Shown: piece after piece, positions 45,142-59,393 of the stretch
How positions within the stretch are numbered: the first letter of the stretch is position 1
Layout: every line of letters starts with the position of its first letter
Assembly: GCF_030272615.1 (NCBI RefSeq)
Contig: NC_081405.1
Coordinates: forward strand, 604,445,677-604,509,676
DNA: 64,000 nt
DNA from: Cryptomeria japonica
Taxonomy: Eukaryota > Streptophyta > Pinopsida > Cupressales > Cupressaceae
Direction of reading: 5' to 3'
Made by a program: the position numbers and the translations under genes
Notes under the pieces: model-generated
Told to the model about the DNA's origin: nothing
Databases searched by the model: none
What the model saw: the letters and a program-made list of their open reading frames with translations, nothing else

Positions 45142-47741
45142 TGTTGTAATTGAAAGATAAAATGATGCAAGTTCAATTCCTAACCCCAAAGTGCAAGTAT
45201 GAACTAATAACAAGATTGCAGAATTGAGATTAAACAATGGAAAGCTGTAAACACAAGGACAAGACAAGAATGCAGATGCGTACCCGAAGTTAAAATCTGA
45301 GTGAAAATGTTCGGGACGGGGGCGCCAGCGCCACTGTCCTGATTCTGCTCCTGAAAACTGCTGCTTTGCAACCTAAAAAGCTGTCGGAAATGCTGAAACT
45401 TGTTGTCTGACAGAGGGACCAGGGCGCCCAGCGCCCCTATCCTGGCAGGACCAAGGCGCCCCACGCCCCTGTCCTGGTCTTTTGCCCTGAAATTTGGTGT
45501 GTAGCTCAGTTTCTATCTGCTTCTGCCGGATCTACAACTTGCGGCGTCGTCCGAATCCCGAAATCTGCACTTATATCTGAAAAGGTACGTTGGGCGGCTA
45601 TATAGGGTTTTGCCTTAGTCAAACCCCCGCTTTGGTGATTTCCACCTCCACGAATAGCCAAGTGGTATTGTAAAAGTAGTGTGTGTGCAGACCTTGTGTG
45701 TGTGCAAGATCCTAAAATGCAAGAAAGCAAACTAGAGCAACCTAGAAAGTAAACCCTAATTGCTTGTAAATGATAATGTAAATGCTCCAAATCAAGATGC
45801 AAAGTGAACTAAAGCATGAATACAAATGATATAATGAGGCTTATGCAAAGACATGAAAACAACATGAAATCATACCCAACCCCAAGGGAGGGGTACAAGC
45901 CAATCTTCAGTCAGTGATCCCCTATTGCTCTTCAATGCCTTCAAAGCCCTAAATGGATGAATGAAATCGATGAATGCTTGATGGATGGATGTTGAATGTT
46001 GTTGAAGTCTTCAAAGATCTGCTCTTTTGCTGCATAGAAGGCCCCTGAAACCAAAATTCCGGATCCCTTCAAAATGAAGAAAGAGAGCTCTTATATATGA
46101 AACCCTAGGTCTTAATTTCAACCTTTGGCCGACCTAGAGATTGAATCTCCCGCCAATTTCTTGGGGTTAAGCTTTATTTTATGATTGGATTGCGCTCCTA
46201 AAATTTCGGGAAAAATGTCGGGGACCATGTGCACTCCGGGCGCCATGGTCCCGACAACTTTTCACCAAATTTTCAGGGCCGTCGGATATGATGATTTTAG
46301 AGAGAATCCCGAAGTTACAGCTGATTTCAAGATGTTTTGACCCCCGAAATCAGGCCTTAAAGTTCAAAATAGGACCTAATTAAGGTTTTAGATTAAATGA
46401 TGTATTGGAAGAATAAAATGAAAGGGGCACACTTTAATGAAAAGGGCCCAACTTTATGATATGGGAGATGATAAAAATAGAACCTTAGACCTAATTAAGT
46501 GCTAAAGGGGAAATGCAATGCAAAATGCAAAATGCAAAATGCGTGTAAGAACCCAACTTGGCTCTCCTCTGCTGACTGTTTCTTTTGAATGCAATAGATT
46601 TGAATTTGTTTTGGTTTCTGAATGTTTATAGATTTTTTTGTGTTTTTTTTTTGGTAATAATGAGCAATGAAACAATACTGGAATAAACTCCTATGCTTAA
46701 AATAATACTGGAACAATAATATTACTGCTGGAATTAATTTATGAAACTATCAAGGGAATGTTTGTTCTGTTTTATGGCCAATATGCCTGGAAAACAAATT
46801 CATTACAATGTAAGATAAAAACCTGATTTTTGCTGTCCCAGTAGTTGAAAAAAATCTGCCAACTGCAAATTTTAATTTTTTTGAAAAAATTACTGTTCAC
46901 GCGGTACTGTAGCAATCTGTACGGCGGCACTATTCACGCGGTACTGTTCACGCGGTACTGTAGCAGTCCGTACGGCGGTACTGTAGCGTTTACTGTAGCG
47001 CGGGTACTGTAGCAGCAATTGTATTTTGAAATGATTGCTTCAATTCTGATTTTTAATGGCTGCCAAATGAAACTGTAGGTCTGCAATTAATATATATTCG
47101 AAAATCTGCATACCCTAGATGTCTTCCCTTCTTTTTAAAGCCCAAATAGAACTCCAGAATGAAGCTCTCCTAAAATGCCAAATTTAGTGGATATTTCACC
47201 ACCTCAAATGGTTGCAACACTGAAGAATTGTCGCTCTCCAATCGCTGACTGAATCAGAAACCCTTGGCTTCTTCTCCCAAGTTCATAACAAACAAATATC
47301 AATTTTTCTGGATGGATGATATAAAATGAGCTCTTAAGTCCCTTCTTATTCTTTCTTATGAGAGCTCGAACACTTTCTTGGCCAATGTGGGATTAAAGAC
47401 ATATTCACACATTATAATATTAAAGTGACTTTATTATTATAAAGTTACTTTATAACTTTATAATAACATTAAAATATTTAAATAAATCACTTAAGTCACT
47501 TTTAATTAAATTAATTAAATATAAAGTCACCTTTTTTAATTTTATTTTATTTAATGACTTAATAAGAAATTAATTTAATCAATTTCTCCTTATTTCTCCA
47601 CTTAGCCTTCGGAGAATGTAAAGGCTAAGAACTCCAATGAGATGCTAAAAAGGTGGGGACATTACAATGCGCCAAGGCGGGTGCTAAACTAGGTGTGAAA
47701 TTGTACCACCCTAGCAAGTGCGTACAATTTACGACGCTACA
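45142..47741 (-). mobile_element. Probable reverse-oriented LTR, split by another solo LTR
   Basis: The right edge, read on the minus strand, starts TGTAGCGTCGTAAATTGTAC, which looks like an LTR start; the left edge is near TGTTGTAATTG at 45142. A TATA-like CTATATAG lies near 45598. It carries GC-rich hairpin motifs (45313-45341, 45416-45479, 46217-46255). The flanks (TCCTT and GTTCC) do not form a clean TSD, so the limits are uncertain. Confidence 0.45.
46544..47666 (-). mobile_element. Solo LTR, 1123 bp
   Basis: It is flanked by ATGCG at 46539-46543 and 47667-47671. The plus strand runs TGTAAGAACCC...GGGGACATTACA, so the element reads TGTAATGTCCCC...TTCTTACA, with LTR ends like the gypsy element at 9372. 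It contains a cluster of ACTGTAGC and TATTCACGCGGTACTG repeats (46895-47015). Confidence 0.8.
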
Positions 47742-48450
47742 GTTCCTCCACAGTTTTATCATTTAGTTAGGCTCTGTACTTGACTTGGAAGAGAATCATT
47801 TATTGTGTCTTGATACTCACATCTTGTGATTACTATACTTTTACACACTTAACCTATTGCTCTAAGTCATTGTGGTTTCTTAGGTGAAGTCATGGCTAGT
47901 GAAAAATCTTAAATCCTGCTTAAGCACCACTATAATTCTCAAACCCTAGTGAGCTTCAATGCTTACGAGCCAAAGTATGGAGAATATATGAAAAGGAAGG
48001 CATTATCAAAAGAAAGAAAAAATCAAAAGAAAAATCATGAAAAGAAAAGAAATATCAAAGTTATTGGCTTTGGGAATATGCGAGTAACTCCATCGAGGCT
48101 ATAAACGCTTAGCTGGCAATGGAGTAATATTCGTGAGATTACAACAATAATCTCTTCAGAGCTATAAATGCTCGCTGGCAGCAAGGCTCTATCCAGGATG
48201 CTTTTGGAGTATGGATAAATCACATAGCTCATCACGGTAGAATCTAAGAGTCACAGTCGTCTTACAAGATGGAATGAATACATTTGCACACACCTGGATA
48301 ATCAAAGACTAGGTACCTTGGTCCAATTCAAGATTCTTCTTCCACCATGAGCATACTTCCTAGTCTTTTGATAGGTTGGGTTGAATTTTCTGAAGGTTCT
48401 AAGCATGGATTGGGTCTTTATCTTTGGCATTTATTTGAGGTGGTGCTAGA
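47742..48450 (+). other. Internal sequence of H before its right LTR
   Basis: A purine-rich stretch (about 48000-48060) is followed by two copies of a GCTATAAAYGCT(Y)RGCTGGCA block (near 48098 and 48161). No gene seen. It may be 3' internal sequence of the retroelement. Confidence 0.35.
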
Positions 48451-48654
48451 TGTTGCACGTTTTCACACATTGTCCCTTTGCAATTGGGGACCCCCACTTT
48501 TTCGCTTTTTAGGGTAGATGTTTTGCCTACCTGTCTTAGTCATTAGCCTTACATGGGAGGGTGTTGGTCAGAATGCAAAAGGTTGTTAAAGTTGCAAGGA
48601 AGTGATCTTAAGTGTCAAGTCACTTTAACGTGTCAATTTGTCCTTTTGGGGTCA

Positions 48655-50636
48655 TGTAATGTCCCCTTCTCCACAGTGATTAGTCCAGTAGTCCACTGGC
48701 CTATTCCGGAGACCCGTAGGCTATTTGGAAAGGAGAATTAGGGTTTTCAACTTTTGTGGAGTTCTACTCGAGCTTTTTAGAATTTACCTGAAGGGAATCC
48801 TTCAGTTTTGTCTATGGTTTCCTTTTGGTTTTTTCATGAGCTCCAGGGTGGCATAACATGCATTTGATTCTTTCTATTTTTAGTAAGTTAGGGTTTGGCT
48901 GTCAAGATGGTGCAGTCTTACTAAGCTTTCCAATCTCTTTCTCTGGGTGCGAAGATCATGATTGTTGGAGCAGTCTTTCATGACTTACTATTTTTAGTAA
49001 GTGGCAGTTTGGGCATTTCTACTTTTGGCAGTCTTGGATATAGCCCCGATCTAGCACAGTACAATGGTCTTCATTGCTCAGCTTCATCCTTGATTTTGTG
49101 ATAATCAGTATTGGTTTAATATTTAATTATTTTATTATTGATTATTGATATTGGGAATTGTGCATAATATGATTTTTTCCTAAGTCTGCCTAGGCGAATT
49201 ATTCTGTGTTAAGGAGGGACACCTAAGTGAATGAGGGGACTTTATTTTATTTGACAAAGTATACTTTCATGCCAAAAAATCGTGGTCGTCTTCCTAGGCG
49301 TGTTTTTGACTTGGATATGGCGCCATTCTTGGGTCAACCATGGGGGAAATGAAATGCAAATTTCAAGGGGAATTTGGAGGCATTTGGATTTGAATTTCAA
49401 TCTTGGAGACCTATTTATACAAGTTCTTGGCCTCTCATTTGATTATCAAAAGAAAATATAATGTTATGCTATCGGATTGATTCCAAGCTTCTTCAAGGGT
49501 GGAAACCTCCTAGACTTTTCAATTGCAGTTTCGAGTGTGAGACATCACTCCTAGTTGAGGCTCTATTGTGTGGATTTCATGGTGTTCTTGTGGTTTGTGT
49601 GTGAGGATTTGAGGAAGTTGGGTTGATGCTGTAATTTTCAGTGTGGCTGAAGCGAAGTTTCATTCCTACCTCCCTGCCTGTACAACCTATCATTCTGGGT
49701 ATTGGCTCGAACAACTTCTATGGTATAGGCGATGTGTTTTGCAAGTTTGCAGCTTTTAATTTGGAGTCTTTGTTTTTATATTGCAAATCGTACTTTTCAG
49801 CTTGGGCGTGGGTTTTTGGGAGTGCATTGGGATGCATGCTTGGTATTTTGGGATGTTTAGAAGCTCTATTTCAGTTCGTTCTTAGTCGCTTGGTTCTTAG
49901 TGTCAGTTTGGGTGTGATTTGGGGTGATTTGAAGGTGTTTTGAGTGAGATATGAGCATTTTAGTGTGGTACAGTGCTGCTGGTTATGCATTTGCAGCCTC
50001 GTATAATTTATATCAGATTTTAGGAAATTGGTGTTGAGCTGGTTTGGTAATAATATCTTCTGTGATTCAGCATTCCCTTCTATTCTATCATTCCTATATT
50101 TTGTAAGGTTGAATAGTAGTACTATCAACCAATTTCTGAATTGTAAGCTTACCCGCTAAACAAGTGGAAGAGGCAGGCTTGCCACCTTTTTTCTGGTATT
50201 TGTAACTCAGTCCTCCCACTGAATAAGTGGTCGAGTGATAAGTTTTATGTATAGTCCTCCCGCTGAAATATGCCGTAGAGTGATAGCTTTATGTAATGTC
50301 CTCCCGCTGAAATACGCGGTAGAGTGATTGAGTTCTAGTTTCTTATTGTTTCCCTTGGCCGGTTTACCGCCAAGAAGTTTAGTTTCTTTCCTGTTGGATA
50401 AGAAGAAGGGGCTGGCTTGCCCGCCCATGCATTGTAATTTCAGTTTGGTTTATGGTGCTAACGATCTCTAGAACACCGTATGCTCTCACCCTCCAAGATT
50501 GGGCTCTCGGTGAACAAAAGGTGGAAGGGTTCCCTTTTAGTAGTTTGGATTATTTCTCTAACCTTAACGGGTTATGGTGTTTGCCTTGTAATTCTTATTG
50601 CCAAAAAAAAATTTAAAAAATTAAGGGAATATTACA
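48655..50636 (+). mobile_element. Solo LTR, 1982 bp (same family as 5645-7662)
   Basis: TGTAATGTCCCC...AATATTACA, flanked by GGTCA at 48650-48654 and 50637-50641. The sequence before it (CCTTTTGG) and after it (ATTTTCCGC) rejoin as they do in the uninterrupted left LTR of H near 43540. Confidence 0.88.
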
Positions 50637-50725
50637 GGTCAATTTTCCGCTTTGCCATAGAAACTTTGAGCGAAAAAACAATGAAAATGTTGCAAATTAA
50701 TGAGAATTTTGTAAGAAAATGTTAA

Positions 50726-52700
50726 AGGTCCCCATAGAAGTCATTTTTCCACTCCTAGGAGTTTAAATGAACCCAAAATGCACAAAGTCCCAATGGAGTT
50801 CTATTTTCCACCCTTGAAAACTTGGGAAAATTCATAAAGTCCCAATAGAAATAGAATTTCCTCTGCATAAAAAGATGAAATTGGGTGAGTGTGGACTCAA
50901 AAAAGCATCAAAATCAACAAAGTCCTGATGGAAAATGTTTTTCCACTAAGAAGTTAAGGTAAAGTCAATTAGTCTCGATGGAGGTCGTTTTTCCCCTCCA
51001 TTTTGAGCACCAAATTTCCTATTTTGAGTTTGGGACGTGTTTGGAATGTTTAGTCCTAATGCGGGACGTTTTTCCACTTCGAAAGAAAGTTTACAAGGCA
51101 AAAAATATATTAGTCTCGATGACCCATGTTTTCCACTCCTGGGACTTAGTTAATAAAGGAATGAAGATGTCTGAATGGAAAGTCCCAATGACCTTGGATT
51201 TTCCACTCAAGATAGAGCAATGAGTTCATAAGGACAAAGAGTCCCGATGGAGGTCAGATTTCTACTCCAGGGACTTAGCTTACAAGGAGGTAAAGTGAGT
51301 AGAATGTGGAGAGTCCCGATGACCTTGGATTTTCCACCTTAAAAGCAAAAGTCCCTATGGAATTCAATTTTCCACTTCAAGCAATATTTTGTCCCACATG
51401 CATCATGATGTTGTAGGAAGTGGAGGAAAAGTGAATAAAGTTGCAAGTGGGTGAATGAGTGAAGGTAATACAAGTATTGATTAGTACCTATGACCACCGA
51501 ATCTCCACTCAAGGACAAATCAAGCAAATTTTTTACAAGGAATGAAGTGTCCCAATGGACCTCGATTTTCCACCAGGCTGATATGACATTTATCCCACAT
51601 TCATTGTGGAGTGGAACAAAATGAGGTAGGAATGTATAAACATTCAAGTGGGTGAGCAAAAGTAATGAAAATGTTTCAAGGATAAACTTGCCCTTATGCA
51701 TATCAATTTTCCTATCTTGCTCAGTTAACATTTTTTTATCCCACATTACAATGAAAGGTGAAATTCTGAATAAAAACACAGGCCAGCAAGCAATATAATA
51801 TCATTAAGTTGCTGATTTAAGGTTGGGCGAGCTGGAAAAGAGGATTAGGGCCGCCTAAGGTGATAGGCCATATTGCACCACCATTAAAGAGGAGATTGCG
51901 ACACCCATGAGAAACATTTTGCAGCCCAGCTGAAGACGCCATTACTGGATGAGAACAACATTACCAGTCATTATTTCAAGGGGAAATCACACCATTTCCA
52001 GCCAAGCAAACACAGATTACATCAGCAACATAAACCGCACAAGTGGAAGGATGACATTCAGCTGATTTTTGAGAAATTTTCAAACATTTAATACTCAGAA
52101 ATCAAACCTGGACAGCAAATTGGGTTGCAACATTATTCAATTTTCTGAGTTGAGAGCGCTTTTTCAGACCTGAAAATTAAAATCAGACCATTCTTAAGTC
52201 TAAAAATCGGGTTTCCTTAAGGCAAAATTTCCAAATTTAGATTGAGACCTTCACTTTTTCTAGAATCAGTGTTACATAGTTCCAATTTTCTGATTGAAAT
52301 CAGAACCTAAGTTAATTCTGGAAAATTAATTATTCAAATTACCTATCACAAGTTGGGACAAAAGTTGGGAACAAAAGTCCCTATGAGGTTTGATTTTCCA
52401 CTCGAGAATACAAATCAACTTACCCATCGGGAATGAGGACAAAGTAAGGAACATTGAGGTGTCTCGATGAGGTTTGATTTTCCACACAAGGGTATGAAAA
52501 GCATTACAAGGTAAAATTTACTAAGGACTGATTTTGTCCCTATACCCATCGATTCTCCACTCCAAGGGTAAGACATCAAAATGAAGTGAAATTTGCTAAG
52601 AGCAAGGGGTCCCTCTGACCTTCGAATTTTCATCATGAAGATAGTGATAAATTTCAAGGATTGAATTAGTCCCTAAAAGGATCGATTTCCCACCAAGGTT
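50726..52700 (+). repeat. Dispersed array of ~19 copies of a 27-bp core (GTCCCGATGG...TTTTCCACTCC)
   Basis: Copies near 50729, 50786, 50837, 50922, 50971, 51055, 51112, 51181, 51242, 51313, 51351, 51484, 51549, 51695, 52376, 52462, 52535, 52609 and 52669. Typical form: GTCCCGATGG, about 6 variable bases, then ATTTTCCACTCC. Spacing is irregular (about 40-150 bp). The array occupies the same place in the LTR as the palindromic array of A and B, with an unrelated motif. Confidence 0.8.
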
Positions 52701-53182
52701 GAAACAAAGTTTATCCCCTAGGTCTTTGATTCAATATTTGTTTGTTTTGTAGGTTTGTCACAAGGGAAGAACGATGATCAAGGCTTGAGGTGAAAGAGGA
52801 TGCAGCTTGCAAGGGTAACAAAGGCTCAACACTTCAAAGCAACAAGTGATGAAGGATCAGCTCCAAGAGGATTTCAAAAAAGCAACGATGAGGACTAGCT
52901 CAAACATGACAAAAGCTTCACTATGACAGTGAAAAAATGAGGGAAAGACAAATCGAAGACATGATCAGAAGGAATTCCAAACATCATGAAGAATGTTCAA
53001 AGCAAATTGAACAAGTCTACAAGGCAAGCTAAGGTGGCATCCCAGTCACCATTCATCCAATCAAAAGGGTTCCAAGTCAGCATTCATTCAAGGATGGAAT
53101 AAGTGACATGTGGTGCTACATCAAATATTATTTATCTTACCTCACCTCATCTCTCATTGGCCAATGTAATGATGATTGTAGA

Positions 53183-53273
53183 AAACCCTAATTAGGGTTT
53201 CTATCTTTGGATCTTGGCCATTGATTGTGAATAAAATCTGAGCCATTCATTGTAATGAGACTTCTATATAAGG
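53183..53273 (+). promoter_or_regulatory. Telo-box palindrome and TATA box of H
   Basis: AAACCCTAATTAGGGTTT at 53183-53200 and TATA (TCTATATAAGG) at about 53263, 63 bp apart, as in the other family members. Confidence 0.7.
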
Positions 53274-54219
53274 CTCAATGCTCTCATTTGCAAAGGTTAA
53301 CAGGTCAATGTTGGAAGAGAAGAAGAATAGTTGCTAAGGCAATTAGGAATTAGAAGTTAGAGTAGAAGTAGATTAGGAGAGAAGGTAAAGATCGTTGCCA
53401 AGATCTTGTTGCAAGAGACATATTGTTTTTCATTGAAGTTATGGTGAATTTAGTATGTTGATTCAACATGTTGCATGGTCTCTACTTCTCATTTGTTTTA
53501 ATGTTGGTTAATTGAATGAAAGATCTTGTGAACAATTAATGGTGAAATTCGCATATCCATACTACTAGCAATTTGCTTGCCTTGCGTGATCAACTGCAAT
53601 CCTTATTCAAGCTTAACTTCAATTTCTATTCACACATTAATATGCATTGCCTTGATGGTGTCTATGTTGTTGGTGGTAATCTGAACATCATATATTTACC
53701 TTAGAAGATTGCACTATCTTTGTGGAGTTATTCATTGATGTCAAAGAAAAGTCAGGTAGAGTCTCACCAAGTCATTCACTACATCCTACAATCCTAGGAG
53801 TAGATTAGTCTTCCTAAACCCTTCTTCCTTTTGTCCTTTTTTTCAATTCAAGTAAGTTTAGGAGAGAAAGCATCACGAGATTGCAATATCAGATAATCAA
53901 GTTCCAGTAACATCCAAGTATCCAAGCATTCATGTACAACGTAAGTCCCCTTGTGATTCCAACAATATCACATCAAACCATTAAGCTTATCCACACGTCA
54001 AGGCCTGACATTTCGGAAATTTGGAGTCTTCCAATTGATCACATAGTTTAGCATTTGGGAATATTTTGTTCAAGAGAGGATGAGATAACTTGGTATTTTA
54101 TCATGTGTTTGAGGTGCATAAAAAACACATCAACATTTTGATACATGTCTTAATTTTCATTGGTTTCAAGTCTAAGACTTGCTGCTACTCACTACCTTCC
54201 CAAGGTGTGGATTGGAAGT

Positions 54220-55030
54220 GACTCCTTAAGGAGTTTGAGCTTTCAAGAGGGCACTGACGATCATCAAAAAGAGATCTGAGATTTAGAGGTGCATTGACAG
54301 TGGCAGGTCAGAGTTCCAAGGGGTCAATGACAATGACAATTCGGACTTTTAACAAGGCATTGACAATCATCAAAAAGAGATCGGACATTTGGGTAGTCAT
54401 CGACTAGAAGTGATCGGGGTTTCCACAAAGCATTTGACTGAGAAAGGTCGGGGTTTTCATAGGGCATTGACAGTACCTTCAATCTTGCTTGATGATCCAC
54501 CTTAATCCTTCATCATACTTGACACATTAAATTGATCTTTCTTTGACCACTCACATGATCATTGACTTAGATATCTTCTTCTATCCTTGGGCGAAGATTT
54601 CACCAGGCACTGACAATCATTTTAGGAGGTCGTGATTTTGGTGGAGCATTGACTGAAATTGATTGGGGTTTTTACCCCTCACTGACAATGGCCAAAAGAT
54701 GCTAGCCTTTCTTACTCAATCACCTTAATCAAGCATTTACCCTTAGAAATGTTTATCTTGCTAAGCAAAAAGGGTTCCTCATCTAGATCGGACTTTCAAG
54801 GGGTCACTGATTGTGCAAGAGAAAGATCAGACTTTGGACACCCGACTAACTGAATAAGGTCGAACTTTTGAGGGGGCACTGACTTGAAGAGTTCGGACTT
54901 TGGAGAGGGCATTGGCTGAGACATAAAAAATGATTGGACTTTTGCTACCCCACTGACTGAAAGAGGTCGGAGTTTTGAGGGGGCACTGACTGTGGGATGA
55001 AGTAGGTCGGACTTTTAGGGGGTCACTAAC
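54220..55030 (-). repeat. Array of a ~28-bp core in unit C (GGTCGGACTTTTGAGGGGGCACTGAC)
   Basis: More than ten degenerate copies of a plus-strand block combining GGTCGG, ACTTT(T), GGGGCA and CACTGACTG, at irregular 30-90 bp spacing. It occupies the 5' part of unit C, the same place as the arrays of A, B and H, again with its own motif. Confidence 0.7.
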
Positions 55031-55440
55031 TATGACCTCACTTATGCAATTTCACTAATAGAGACACTTACTTCATCAATCTTAGGGCCCTTTGTCATCA
55101 ACACACCCCCATCCTGATTGCCAATGTTGTGACTATCCTCATCTCAAGCATCCTTGAACCTTCTTTGACAGTCCTCCATTCTTAGACTCGATTTTATCTC
55201 TGAATTTGGAGGCATATGACGTTGATGATCAAATGAAATGATCATCCCAAATCGCTCATCTCCTAACTTAGCTACACTCTAAAGAGAGAGAGAACGTGGT
55301 CAGCTCTTGACAACTTGAGAGCTACACTACCTCAAGTGAAAGGTTAATAGCCAAAGATGCTAAAACAAACCTAGAAAGAAGAAAAAAGTAGGGGTCCCAT
55401 TTTTCAATGGGGCGATGTGTGAAATGGTCACAACACATCC

Positions 55441-55683
55441 CTAATAAGGAATCCTTTTCCAACTACTGCTGGGTTATCCTTCAAGGCTCCATCAAATTTC
55501 AGCTCCAAGCTTCCATATAGGGGATGCTCCCTTTTAGTTTCTTTCCTCCTCTTTTAATATTTTGCCCCATAATGGTAAACTCCAAAAATGTCTTTTTTAA
55601 TCAATTTTTTGAAATTAAGTATGCATCAAATAAATAATTTGCTAGTATCATTCGATAAAAGAAGCATAGAGAAAGTAAGATAC
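55441..55683. other. Host intron between unit C and epimerase exon
   Basis: The end of the split 249-bp duplication (to about 55490), then ordinary AT-rich intron sequence up to the splice donor (minus-strand GTATCT) at 55683. Confidence 0.6.
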
Positions 55684-55765
55684 CTATATCATTTGTCTCA
55701 AAGAGCTTGGAAAGAGCAGCAATATGACCGTCTGACAAGTCCATGACATGTATATAGTCTCTGAC
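55684..55765 (-). CDS. UGE: UDP-glucose 4-epimerase, exon with [10 protein letters not shown]
   Basis: An 82-bp exon with a minus-strand acceptor ending TGTAG and donor GTATCT. It encodes [18 protein letters not shown] followed by SKLFETNDI, the conserved stretch after the GTG of plant UDP-glucose 4-epimerases (extended short-chain dehydrogenase fold). The enzyme interconverts UDP-glucose and UDP-galactose with bound NAD for cell-wall and glycolipid sugar supply. It is in phase with the exon at 58919-59146. The next downstream exon, expected to encode the YNLGTG segment, was not found anywhere to the left in this window. Confidence 0.9.
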
Positions 55766-59291
<3,526 letters not shown>

Positions 59292-59393
59292 CTTAGTTCG
59301 TCCATAAGGGTTCACTGCACATAGTGGGAAGTCTTCTGTGCATGGGACCTCCTTTGGCTGACCATAAACTGTAGCAGATGATGAGAAAACTAG
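59292..59393 (-). CDS. UGE: UDP-glucose 4-epimerase, catalytic exon
   Basis: A 102-bp (34-codon) exon encoding [17 protein letters not shown] through NPYGRTK. It holds the catalytic Ser of the SSATVYG block and the Tyr and Lys of the YxxxK motif (YGRTK), which transfer hydride and proton in the epimerase reaction. The acceptor reads TCTGCAG and the donor GTAAGG. The upstream exons with the NAD-binding GxxGxxG start are not found between here and the right edge, so only the middle of the gene is in view. Confidence 0.93.

Larger units (their letters stand above)
48451..54135 (+). mobile_element. Right LTR of element H (interrupted by a solo LTR)
   Basis: It starts TGTTGCACGTTTTCACAC and ends AAAAACACATCAACA, the family termini, in plus orientation. 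Without the 1982-bp insertion and one TSD copy it is about 3.7 kb. It holds an array of a 27-bp core (50726-52700), a telo-box palindrome (53183-53200), a TATA box (CTTCTATATAAGG, 53261-53273) and a U5-like tail with the conserved CATACTACTAGCA and GGTGTCTATG blocks also found in 236-4611. Confidence 0.75.
33714..55435 (-). mobile_element. LTR unit C with nested elements, 21.7 kb overall
   Basis: The plus-strand left end ATTGATGTTTTTTATGC is a decayed complement of GCATAAAAAACACATCAACA, and the right end is GGTCACAACA. TSD CATCC is at 33709-33713 and 55436-55440. The unit's own sequence appears to be 33714-34361, about 40760-41763 and 54136-55435, totalling about 3 kb. The rest is the copia element (34362-40754) and the H complex (41764-54135). 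It keeps the telo-box palindrome (34287-34304) and a weak TATA box about 61 bp downstream on the minus strand. It sits in an intron of the epimerase gene, in the same transcriptional orientation as that gene. Confidence 0.75.

Noticed and set aside
45142-47741. Exact borders and TSD for the reverse LTR-like unit
   Set aside because: The flanks TCCTT and GTTCC match only with a one-base shift that breaks the expected TG...CA ends; left as tentative.
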